Positions 1 through 7,941 of a stretch of 12,176 nucleotides of DNA are shown here, one piece after another. This DNA comes from Acephala macrosclerotiorum (taxonomy: Eukaryota; Ascomycota; Leotiomycetes; Helotiales; Mollisiaceae): NCBI GenBank assembly GCA_014904845.1, contig MU119939.1, positions 1 to 12,176 of the forward strand, written 5' to 3'. The position numbers were made by a program, and so were the translations under genes. A model generated the notes under the pieces. The model was not told the origin of the DNA. It worked only from the letters and a program-made list of their open reading frames with translations, and made no database searches. Numbering within the stretch: the first letter of the stretch is position 1; every line of letters starts with the position of its first letter.

Positions 1-609
1 TAATAATTAATTTATTAAAAAAAATATTAATAATTTATTTTTAATTTTTTTATAATTAATAATTAATTATTAAATTAAAAAATATATATTATTAATAAAA
101 CTAATAAATTTATTAAATTAAAAAAAACTTTTATTTATTAATAATTTAAATATAATTTTATTTTTATATTTAAATTAATATTAAATAAAAAAAATTTAAA
201 TTTAATAAATAAATTAATTTTTATATTAAATTTAATAATTTTTTTTGGATTTTAATAAATATTTTTTTTTTTAATATATTTTTAATTATAATTATTTATA
301 ATAAAAAAAATTTATTTTTATAAATTTTATTATAAATTTTAAATAATAAATAAATTTTTTTTATATTATAATTATTATAATTAAAAATATATTAAAAAAA
401 AATTTTAAAAAAAATTTATTATTAAACGTAAAATTAATAATAAATTAAATTTATTAATAAAATTAAAAATTTAATTATTTTAATATTTTAAATATTATAT
501 TTAAAATATATTTAATAAAATAATTAATATATATTATTTATAAATAATTTAATTTGTTTTTTAATATAAAAATATTAATATAATTATAATTGTTAATATT
601 ATAAAATTA
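1..609. other. Extreme AT-rich tract, gene-free
   Basis: Almost entirely A and T: the first 240 bases contain two C and no G. No open frame with protein-like composition is visible, only runs of A/T words. The few remaining G/C bases are isolated (for example GG near 246 and one CG near 427). The composition fits end-stage repeat-induced point mutation; what the ancestral sequence was cannot be read by eye. Confidence 0.8.
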
Positions 610-686
610 TTATTCGAATAACGGACGCACGTAAAACTTCTCTTGGATTCTAATATGCGTTGTTAAATATAATTGATTCGATGATC

Positions 687-702
687 TCGAGCAAAAGCTC
701 GA
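687..702. repeat. Perfect short hairpin TCGAGC/GCTCGA
   Basis: Arms TCGAGC (687-692) and GCTCGA (697-702) are exact reverse complements around an AAAA loop. It lies inside the less-mutated island. Its role is unknown; transcription-factor sites and RNA hairpins in LTRs often look like this. Confidence 0.6.
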
Positions 703-750
703 AATCAAAGACTATATACTAGAAATAAAAATAAGACAATACTAATTAAA

Positions 751-799
751 TGCGATCTCGGATCGCACGTGAATATCACGTAAATATTTCGTAATATTT
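751..799. repeat. Run of three adjacent perfect inverted repeats
   Basis: Three hairpins sit head to tail with almost no spacing. First, TGCGATC (751-757) and GATCGCA (761-767) around TCG. Second, ACGTGA (767-772) and TCACGT (776-781) around ATA. Third, AAATATT (782-788) and AATATTT (793-799) around TCGT. The first two share base 767. All arms match perfectly, in the best-preserved part of the left island. Function is unknown; this could be a protein-binding cluster or a structured RNA segment of an LTR. Confidence 0.65.
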
Positions 800-819
800 G
801 TTCCAATAATAATATAATT

Positions 820-1480
820 AATTTAATTAATAAAAAAAATTAATTAAACGATTTTTTATTTAATAAAATAATATATTAAAATTTTAATATATAATTTATA
901 TTTTATTAAAAAAAAAAATTTTATAAAATTTTTTTTATTATTTTTATTAAATAATATTTAATAATTAATAAAAAAAAATTTTTTAATATATTTTATAATT
1001 ATTAATTATTTATATTAATTTTTTTTAATAAATATTTTAATTTATTTTAATAAAAATATTAAAATTTTATAATTATTAATAATTATAGATAAAAATAATT
1101 TTATATACGTAAAATTTTATTATTATTTTTTTTTAAAAATAAATAAATAAATAAAAATTAATATATATAATTATTTTAATAATAAATATTAATAAAAATA
1201 AAATATATTTTATATTTTATATTTTATTTTATTTTTAATAATTTAAATTTATTATAAAAATTTTATTTATATCGATTTTATTAACGCGAATAAAAACGTT
1301 ATTTTTTTATAATTTTTTTTAAATAAAATTAAAATTATTTCACGAGAAACGTTAAATATTAAAAACGATATATTTTAACGTTTTTTAATATAAATACGTA
1401 TTATAAATTTCACGTTTTATTACGTATAATAAAACGTTTTTCGTATTTTATATTATATTTTATTTTTAACGATTTAATTT
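820..1480 (+). repeat. Dispersed direct repeat, copy A (heavily mutated)
   Basis: This copy aligns with 1944-2400 in the same orientation. Left anchors match almost exactly: the AATTAATTAAA-CG block near 838 and the following run up to about 895 recur near 1960-2017. The right anchor at 1261-1284 equals 2192-2215. From 1285 to about 1440 nearly every difference from copy B is T in place of C or A in place of G, while CG positions mostly stay. Copy A has roughly 190 extra bases between the anchors, so one copy has an insertion or the other a deletion. Homology fades after about 1480. The element may be an LTR or LTR-retrotransposon remnant, but no coding part is readable. Confidence 0.8.
1412..1437. 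repeat. 11-bp-arm hairpin in copy A
   Basis: Arms ACGTTTTATTA (1412-1422) and TAATAAAACGT (1427-1437) are exact reverse complements around CGTA. The matching part of copy B (near 2344-2370) is not palindromic on its right arm, so this hairpin is either ancestral to copy A only or a by-product of mutation to low complexity. Confidence 0.55.
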
Positions 1481-1943
1481 TAAATTAATATATTTTAATA
1501 TTTATTTATTATAAAAAGTTTTTTATATTTATTTATTAATTTAATTTTTTTTATTTTAATTATTTATATTTATTAAAAATTTTCGAATTTTTTTTATATA
1601 ATTTATTATTTATAAATAAATTTTTTTTTAATTTTAATATTAATAATATAATAAATTATATAAATTATATTACGTTTTTTAAAATTAATAAATTTTCGTA
1701 TTTAATTATATTTAAAATATTTTTTATTTTTATTTTTTAATAATTTATTATAATTTATTAATATTTATAATTTATTATTAATAAAATTTATATTTTTATT
1801 TTTATTAAAATTTTAAAAAATTTATAATCGATATAATATAATTAATTTTTAAATTTTTTTTATGAATTTAAATAATTATAAAAAGTTTTTTAAAATTTTA
1901 ATAAAAATTAATATATAATCAATTTAATAAAAAATATTAAAAT
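1481..1943. other. AT-rich gene-free tract between repeat copies
   Basis: A/T-dominated sequence, with scattered CG dinucleotides nearly the only C/G. No open frame, no tandem repeat and no clear similarity to the GC-balanced sequence that follows copy B (2401-2628) could be established by eye. It may be the mutated continuation of the element in copy A. Confidence 0.6.
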
Positions 1944-2400
1944 TTTAATTAATAAAACAATTAATTAAATGTTTTTTTATTTAATAAAATAATATATTAA
2001 AATTTTAATATATAATCTTATTTTAATAATTTAAATTTTATTAAATAATATTTAATAATTAATAAAAAAATTATTATAATATATTTTATAAATTAAATTT
2101 ATTTTATAATTATTAATTTATATATATATAAAATTATTTAATATTTATAAATATTTATTATTTATTTAAAATAATTTTTAATATATAAAATTTTTATTTA
2201 TATCGATTTTATTAATACGAATAAAAACGTTTTCTTTCTATAGTTCTTTTTTTAATAAAACTAAAATTACTTTATAAAAAGCGCTAAATACTAAAAGCGA
2301 CATATTTTAGCGATTCTTAGTGTAAACACGTGCCGTAAGTCCCACGTGTTATTACGTAAACTCTACGCGGTCTTTTTTTTCTCTAGCGGGATAACCTTTA
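1944..2400 (+). repeat. Dispersed direct repeat, copy B (right half nearly intact)
   Basis: This is the second copy of the repeat at 820-1480, same strand. Its left part (1944 to about 2230) is as AT-saturated as its neighbours. From about 2232 it keeps C and G in all contexts, for example GCGCTAAATACTAAAAGCGA (2281-2300), where copy A reads ACGTTAAATATTAAAAACGA. In a few places copy B is the mutated one: TATAAA near 2273-2278 against CACGAG in copy A. Both copies therefore derive from a more GC-rich ancestor by transitions. The edge of mutation falls inside this copy. Its right end is placed near 2400, but the element may continue towards the decarboxylase fragment. Confidence 0.8.
2325..2350. 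repeat. Inverted repeat AACACGTG/CACGTGTT in copy B
   Basis: AACACGTG (2325-2332) and CACGTGTT (2343-2350) are exact reverse complements separated by ten bases, and each holds the CACGTG palindrome. CACGTG is the classic E-box core bound by basic helix-loop-helix factors, so an LTR promoter or enhancer site is possible. In copy A the same place is degraded, with only the CG cores left. Confidence 0.55.
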
Positions 2401-2628
2401 ACTATCGTCAAAGGCATTTACAGCTCTCCAGAGCTCTCTACTCTCTAGACAGACGCACCAATACACACAGACTTTCCAGACAAGACCTACTACGCTGAGA
2501 CCGTGGTACATCTTGCGGTGAGGACTGTTATAACTTTCGATGAGGACAGTCCAGTCCGGTCATGCAACTCGATAAATTATTTGATTTGCTAGCTAATGCA
2601 TTGATTGCATTATTTTCACGAAGAGCGT
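2401..2628. other. GC-balanced noncoding spacer with three inverted repeats
   Basis: Normal base composition but no convincing reading frame. It lies between repeat copy B and the 3' end of the minus-strand decarboxylase pseudogene, so part of it is probably that gene's former 3' region and part may be the continuation of the repeat. Inverted repeats: AGCTCT/AGAGCT around CC (2422-2435); GGACTGT (2522-2528) with ACAGTCC (2546-2552) and a 17-base loop; AATGCA/TGCATT (2595-2611). Pyrimidine-rich CTCT runs lie near 2425-2447. No terminator or polyadenylation signal is asserted. Confidence 0.5.
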
Positions 2629-3432
2629 TCACAATTCGTTCGCTAGCTTTTCATAGCTGGGATTCAATGGCCGAAATCCCCATTTCTTCCATCGGGCGTT
2701 TACACTTGCTTGCAGAGACTCCGATTACGAGTCCTTGAATGAATCGAGTTCCCAGTACTGTTCGTCCTTGTATCCCTCGAGCATTACGGCATCCGATACA
2801 ACTTTTCTGCCTTTTTCGGCTGGACCAGTACCGTGACTCCTGTCCTCTCGAATCAAACATTCTTCTTCTTACAGCTTGGGGGAGAATTTGTGCCTCGGAA
2901 GGACTGGTATGACTGCAATGAAAGGAGATAGTACTTACATATACAGTATCAGCGGGAACCCACGACACTCATCATAGAAAGTCTCATCTGCCCCGGGGCG
3001 GCATCCAGTACCAAAGACGAACATGATATCCTTAGAGTCATAGACGTCGATGTCCGGACGACAGAGTACAAGCCTATGGATGGTGTAGCCAGCCTTGTCA
3101 TAGAAAACCAGATCCCCGACCTTCTTTTGAAATTCTTTGGCTGTCGTGTTCATAGCTGCAGATTTTTGAATATCCACCTTCAGTGCTACCCAAGTTACCT
3201 GCGATTCGAATAGTGCGAACGTGTTGGTAATTGGGAGTCCGTTATCCTGGCAAAGCCGACGGATTTCTGCGGCGGCGAGAGGGCCAAGCACCGTGTGGGT
3301 TTCGTCGGTGAGGTGTCCGCAGTTTAAAACTGGGAGGAATGCTCAGTTACGGTACGTAATGGCATTGATCTTATACTTTAGCTACTGTTCATGGTCCCCT
3401 AAGAGGACATAGCCATGCATCTCGCCGAAAGG
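2629..3432 (-). pseudogene. FDC1: Ferulic/cinnamic acid decarboxylase (FDC1, UbiD family), C-terminal fragment
   Basis: Minus-strand remnant of a fungal FDC1-type decarboxylase. The family uses prenylated FMN, supplied by the PAD1/UbiX partner, to decarboxylate cinnamic, ferulic or sorbic acid in the cytosol. Readable blocks in order: PFGEMHGY (from 3432; its Glu is a metal ligand in characterised Fdc1), [73 protein letters not shown] and GFPL. After a 99-bp phase-2 intron (2840-2938), GRKVVSDA and YWELDSFKDS follow. Three in-frame stops break it: TAG (3382-3384), TGA (3343-3345) and TAA (2725-2727). Family-like sequence (SVNARWKKWGF) continues past the last stop to TGA at 2629-2631, so that stop is a mutation and not the native end. 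Spacing between blocks matches the family with no large gaps. About the last 45 percent of the roughly 500-residue protein is present; the N-terminal half and start codon are missing. Usually conserved positions have changed (TRCRPG reads TGCRPG, PLIPYM reads PLILYM). TAG and TAA could arise from CAG and CAA by C-to-T at CpA. Confidence 0.93.
2840..2938 (-). other. Spliceosomal intron in the FDC1 pseudogene
   Basis: On the minus strand the left exon ends in AT at 2939, a perfect GTAAGT donor starts at 2938, and a GACAG acceptor ends at 2840. Splicing rebuilds an ATG codon across the junction (phase 2) and restores the family reading TyrMet-SerHisGly. Reading straight through meets a stop within one codon. 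The 99-bp length is ordinary for filamentous fungi. No strong branch-site match was found. A nearer TTGCAG after 26 bases would give the wrong frame, so it is not the acceptor. Confidence 0.88.
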
Positions 3433-3605
3433 ACTTGTACTCAGGATCTCGAGTTAGTATACCTATTTCAGGCACTTCAGGGAGCAGATAGAATGTTCCA
3501 AAAGTCTCAGGACACTAGGGACTTCCAATTCTCTTGTCCAGTTTCGGTGATTGATCGCGTTTTCTCGAAGGCGATTTCTGTTATAAAAGCTTTTAAACGG
3601 AGTAA
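3433..3605. other. GC-balanced flank upstream of the FDC1 fragment, identity unclear
   Basis: Base composition is normal but the decarboxylase homology is no longer clear. On the minus strand an open stretch in another frame reads TRDPEYKS immediately before PFGE, suggesting a small frameshift near 3433. A second stretch (RELEVPS, about 3505-3525) could be a remnant of the region before the metal-binding motif; both are weak. A TACTAAC, identical to a canonical intron branch site, lies at 3454-3460 on the minus strand, so a decayed intron is another possibility. The island ends at about 3605, where A/T takes over. Confidence 0.45.
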
Positions 3606-3627
3606 AGTAATACTATTAATAATAAAA

Positions 3628-3671
3628 TATAATATATTTATAATATATTTATAATATATTTATAATATATT
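3628..3671. repeat. Four tandem 11-bp units at the island edge
   Basis: TATAATATATT is repeated four times without change (3628-3638, 3639-3649, 3650-3660, 3661-3671). It sits about 25 bases outside the GC-balanced island, where the decarboxylase fragment is cut off. Such AT arrays arise by slippage; the position at the breakpoint is noteworthy but could be chance. Confidence 0.8.
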
Positions 3672-3698
3672 TATTATTACCGATTACAAATACAAATA

Positions 3699-3726
3699 AT
3701 AAAAGTTTTTTTATAAAAGTTTTTTT
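3699..3726. repeat. Two tandem 14-bp units
   Basis: ATAAAAGTTTTTTT occurs twice in direct succession (3699-3712 and 3713-3726), identical. A simple slippage-type duplication in the AT-rich flank of the island. Confidence 0.75.
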
Positions 3727-5420
3727 ATTTATATTAATATTAATAATATTAATTTAATAATAATAATAATATTAAAATATTATTAATAATATTAGTTTAA
3801 AATTAAATATTTAAATATTTAAAACTTATAATTTAAAATATTAATTAAATTTATTATAAAATTTTTAAATAAATTTATCGAGTACATATTAAAATATTAA
3901 ACTATAAAAATAAAAATTACGAGAATTTTAATATTTTTCGTTAAAAAATTAACGATTGTATTTTATTCGACCAATTATTAAAAATATTAACGTTATTTAA
4001 AATTTAATCGTAAAATCGATCGATTTAAATAAAGTTTACACGCATAAAAATATCGATTTAATATACGAATAATTATATTATTCGATATTAAAAATTTAAA
4101 TTAAAATATTTAAAAATTAAACGATTTAATTAATTAAATATAATTATATAAAAATCGCGCGTAATCGTTTATAATCGCTCGAAAATCAAAAGTTTTAATA
4201 TTTTTATTAATCGAATTTATTTATTAATCGATTATTAATTAAACGTTAAAATTTTAAATATATAATTATTACGTAATACGTACTATTAATAAACCGTTAA
4301 TATTATTAATAATTGATTAATAATAATAAAAAATTCTAATATAAAAAATAATTTATTTTATAAAATTATAATATAAAAATTAAATTTAATTTTTTTTTTT
4401 ACGTTTTTATAAAATTAAAAAATTTTATAATATTTTTTTTTTCGTTAAAATTTTTTATAATTATATATTATTTCTTTAAAAAATTTATATTATAAAAAAT
4501 AAAAAATAAATTTTCTCGTTTTTTAATTAAATTTTTATCGTTTTATTAATATTTTTTATATTTTTTTTTATATTAATTTATTAATAAAAATTTTTAATAT
4601 TAATATAGTAATCGAAAATATAAAAATTATTAATATTAAATAAATTTAATATTCGTATAAAATATTTAAATTTAATATATTTTAAAAATAAAAATATTAA
4701 TTTTATAAATTAATATATATATTTAATAAGATTTTATTTACGAAAATAAATATTAAATAAAAAAATTATTTATATATCGATAAATTTTAATTTAATAATA
4801 ATAAATTTAATTTTTTTAAATATAATTAAATCGATCAAAAAATTACTATTAAATTTATTAAATTAATTTAAATTAAAATAATAAATTTTACGTTTAAAAC
4901 GTTTAAATTAATTAAAATATATAAGTTTAAAATATTAATTTTTTAAACGAAAAATAATAAAATTTTCGATTATATATATTTATTTTCGATTATAATTATT
5001 TAATTATAATTAATTATTAAATATTTTATTTTATTTTATTTTATTCGATTATATATGTAAAATATTATACGTAAATTATTTTATTAAATTTAAACTTTTA
5101 AAAATAATACGATTTAAAATATTTTTAAATTACTAAATAAAAATTATATAAAATAAAACGTATATCGAAAAATTTTAAAATTAAAAATACTAAAAAAAAA
5201 TTCGAAATTTTAATCGAATTAGTATTTAAAATTGTATTAATATATTTTTAATAAAAAATATTAAAATTTTTATTTTAAACTTTATAGTAATATATTTTAA
5301 TACGCGCTAAATAAAATTTATTAAAACTTTTAAAATAAAATCTTATAATATAAAAAATTCTATATATAAAATTTTAAATAATTTAATTTTAAATTTGTTA
5401 AATATTTTAAATTTAATATA
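3727..5420. other. AT-rich, moderately mutated gene-free tract with CpG remnants
   Basis: No coding frame is visible. C and G are more frequent than in the outer tracts and mostly occur as CG, often as TCGA, ACGT or CGATCG. Local features are a 14-bp palindrome AAATCGATCGATTT (4013-4026), a CG cluster near 4156-4182, and four ATTTT units (5023-5045). The pattern is that of an old sequence, probably a transposon, mutated everywhere except at CpG. Its ancestor is not identifiable by eye. Confidence 0.7.
5023..5045. repeat. (ATTTT)n microsatellite
   Basis: Four perfect ATTTT units plus a partial one, ending at TTCG. Simple-sequence repeat in AT-rich DNA. Confidence 0.75.
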
Positions 5421-5465
5421 TTTAAAGTATTTAAAGTATTTAAAACGTTTAAAACGTTTAAAATT
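5421..5465. repeat. Five tandem 9-bp units (TTTAAARNN)
   Basis: Units read TTTAAAGTA, TTTAAAGTA, TTTAAAACG, TTTAAAACG, TTTAAAATT. The paired arrangement suggests stepwise duplication. The array lies about 80 bases left of the 62-bp minisatellite. Confidence 0.75.
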
Positions 5466-5545
5466 CGTTTGAAAAATTTAAAACAATTTAATTAAACGAT
5501 TTTAATTTGATTGCAATTTAATAAACTCGACAAATAGTATTTTAA

Positions 5546-5740
5546 ATTGAAATTAAATTTAACAAAGAATAGTACGTCGATTAAATTACTAGTGAGTTTT
5601 CGATTAAATTGAAATTAAATTTAACAAAGAATAGTACGTCGATTAAATTACTAGTAAGTTTTCGATTAAATTGAAATTAAATTTAACAAAGAATAATACG
5701 TCGATTAAATTACTAGCGAGTTTTCGATTAAATTGAAATT
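5546..5740. repeat. 62-bp minisatellite, three full units plus a start of a fourth
   Basis: Units start at 5546, 5608, 5670 and 5732 (the last only 9 bases), an exact 62-base period. Each begins ATTGAAATTAAATTTAACAA, carries GTACGTCGATTAAATTACTAG (AATACG in unit 3) and ends GAGTTTTCGATTAA or AAGTTTTCGATTAA. The units differ only at transition positions: CTAGTGAG, CTAGTAAG and CTAGCGAG, and AATAGTAC against AATAATAC, that is C/T or G/A. They retain C and G outside CpG, so the array is younger than its surroundings or spared. A diverged copy may precede it near 5521-5545. Confidence 0.92.
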
Positions 5741-7546
5741 TGCCGATATAATTTTAATTTTAAAAAAAAATCGTTTAAATAAAATATTTTTTTTTTTAAA
5801 AAAATTTAATATCGCGAGAAATATATTATTAATAAAATTATAATATATAAAAATATTATAAAACGATTAAAATTTTTTTTGGAAATTAATTTAAAAATAA
5901 TATAATACTAAAATAAATATTAAAAATTAATTCGATTATATATAAAATAAAAATTATTCTTAATCGAAAAAAAATTAATATATAATTATAAAATTATATA
6001 AAAATATCAATTTATTATTAAAAATTTTATATATTTATATTATAAAATAAATATATATAAAATTTAATTTAATTATATTTTTAATAATAAATTATTTTAT
6101 ATAAATACGTTTATAAAATTTTTAATATATTTTAAATTAAAATATTTTTCGTATTATAAATTTTATTAATTTTTTATATTTTAAAAATAATAAAATTAAA
6201 TATTCGAATTTTTATTAATAATTTTAATTAATTTTTTAATTTTAATAAATATTTCGTTTAAAATAAAATCGAAATTTTTTTTTAAAGTTTTTAATATATT
6301 AATTTTTTAATATATTTAATAATCGATTTTTTTTTTTAAATTTTAATATTAAAAATATTAAAAATAAATTTTATAATATTTTTTAATATTTATAAAATTA
6401 ATTTAAATCGTTAATTTTTATATTATTAATATTATAAAATAAATTATATTTTTTAAAAATAATATTTTTATTATTATTTTTTTCGTTAATATTTATTGTA
6501 TTTACATTAAACGATTTTAATTTTAATTTTGATTTAATAAAAATATTCGAATTAATTATCGTGTAATTTATTATAATAATCGTAATAATTTACGAATTAA
6601 TTTTTATAGTTTTTTTAATTTTTTTTAAAATATTGAATTTATTAAATTTTTAAAAAATAAATATTATTCGATAAAACGAAATAATTTTTTTATATTATTT
6701 TTAATATTTTTTTTTTTAAATTTAATATAAAATTAAATTAATAATTTATATTCGAAATTTTTTTAATAAATAATATAATTTTTTTATATATAAAAAAACG
6801 TTTTATTAATAAATTATATATTATTTTCATTTTTAATATAAAAAAATTTAAAAATTAATATATTAATTTTAAATATTTTTAATTTTAAATAAAAAAATTA
6901 ATATAATTATTAAAAAATTAATAATAATAATATATTCGAAATCGAATTTATTTTTATTATTTAAAAAAAAAAATATATTATTATTTGAATTTTTTTTTTT
7001 AAAAATAATAAAATATATTATTTTTTATATATTAAAAAAAAAAAAATAAAAATTCAAATTTAATAAATTTATATTAAAAATTAAAAATTAATAAACGTTA
7101 AAATTATTATTATTAAATATTATTTTTTTTAAAAAATAAAAAAATTATAAAAAATTATAAATAAATAAAATAATATTAATAAATAAAATTTTTCGATTAA
7201 TTAAAATTATATAAATTTTTTTAAATCGAGAATTTTTTTAAAACGATTTTAAAATTTATATAATTATTTAAATTATTATTTTTAAATTTAAAATTAATTT
7301 TTTAAATAAATATATATATATAAACTCGAATTAAAAATTTTATTATACGAGTTTTATATTTTTAAATAATTCGATTTTATATTATTAATTTTATACGTTA
7401 TTATAATTTTTTTATTTAATTAAATATTTAAAATTATATTTATTATTATATTAAATATATTTTTTATTTACGATTTTTTTAAAATTTTTAAATTTTTAAT
7501 TATTATTATATTTATTATTTAAATTGATATTAATTAATTTTATATT
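5741..7546. other. AT-rich gene-free tract
   Basis: Almost only A/T, with CG as the main source of C and G. A/T homopolymer runs of 8-12 bases are frequent. No open frame with protein-like composition, no RNA gene and no clear tandem array were seen. Probably mutated transposon or intergenic DNA of unknown origin. Confidence 0.7.
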
Positions 7547-7626
7547 ATTTAATTTTAATTTATTATATAAATTTTAATTTTTTAATATTTAATTTTAATT
7601 TATTATATAAATTTTAATTTTTTAAT
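7547..7626. repeat. Exact 40-bp tandem duplication
   Basis: The 40-base block at 7547-7586 is repeated without change at 7587-7626; both begin ATTTAATTTTAATTTATTAT and end TTTTTTAAT. Identity of the two units implies a recent duplication relative to the mutation that made the region AT-rich. Confidence 0.88.
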
Positions 7627-7748
7627 ATAAAATATAAATAAAAATATTTTTTTCGTTTTAAAAAAAAAAAATTCGTTCGACGATTTATAAATAAATTAAT
7701 AACAAACGAAAATTTTTTTTTTATTCGACGTATATTTTATTTCGTAAA

Positions 7749-7772
7749 TCTCGTAAAAAATTTTTTACGAGA
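7749..7772. repeat. Perfect 24-bp palindrome
   Basis: The left arm TCTCGTAAAAAA (7749-7760) is followed directly by its exact reverse complement, with no loop. Each arm holds one CpG and one non-CpG C or G (CT/AG) that survived. It could be a binding site for a dimeric protein or a chance product of low complexity; the TCTCG ends make chance less likely than for pure A/T palindromes. Confidence 0.7.
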
Positions 7773-7941
7773 AATTATAAAGTTTTCGATTTTATTACTT
7801 TATTTAATTTATTTTTATTTTAAATTTTAAATTAAAAGTTTTTAATTTAAATATTTTATAAAAATTTAAAATTAAAATATTTTATTAAAATAATAATTCG
7901 AATTTTATCGTATAATAAAATCAATAAATTAATAAACTTTT

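Larger units (their letters stand above)
610..812. other. Less-mutated 200-bp island rich in hairpins, possible LTR start
   Basis: This stretch keeps C and G in CA, CT, TG and AG contexts, unlike its surroundings, so it escaped most of the C-to-T mutation. It opens with a 12-bp palindrome TTATTCGAATAA (610-621). A TGTTAAATATAATTGATTCG stretch begins at 661; TG starts of this kind are common at fungal retrotransposon LTRs, but no matching end or target-site duplication was identified. Four short inverted repeats follow. There is no coding frame of note and no tRNA cloverleaf. The dispersed repeat copy at 820-1480 begins just downstream, so the island may be the 5' part of the same element. That assignment is inference. 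Confidence 0.5.

Noticed and set aside
687..799. tRNA or small structured RNA gene
   Set aside because: The hairpins are simple palindromes without the cloverleaf spacing or A/B box sequences; no known RNA family was recognised.
2507..2530. Primer-binding site starting TGGTACATC after an LTR end
   Set aside because: TGG suits a tRNA 3' end, but the following bases could not be matched to a specific tRNA and no LTR boundary or second LTR was confirmed.
2840..2938. A 26-base intron ending at the nearer TTGCAG
   Set aside because: It would put the next exon out of the family frame; the GACAG acceptor at 2840 restores SerHisGly and GRKVVSDA.
2651..2968. Minus-strand open frame of 105 codons
   Set aside because: It runs through the FDC1 intron and covers the second exon in the wrong frame; the family-like reading of the same DNA is one frame over.
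2935..3291. Minus-strand open frame of 118 codons as a complete gene
   Set aside because: It is internal to the FDC1 pseudogene: its start is an internal GTG valine codon, homology continues upstream past two stops, and its stop is the first codon of the intron.
3221..3412. Plus-strand open frame of 63 codons
   Set aside because: It is antisense to the decarboxylase homology and has no recognisable protein features.
3415..3654. Plus-strand open frame of 79 codons
   Set aside because: It is antisense to the upstream flank of the FDC1 fragment, ends in low-complexity AT sequence, and shows no motif.
5546..5740. CRISPR-like array
   Set aside because: The 62-base units are contiguous with no unique spacers, so this is a minisatellite; the setting is eukaryotic.
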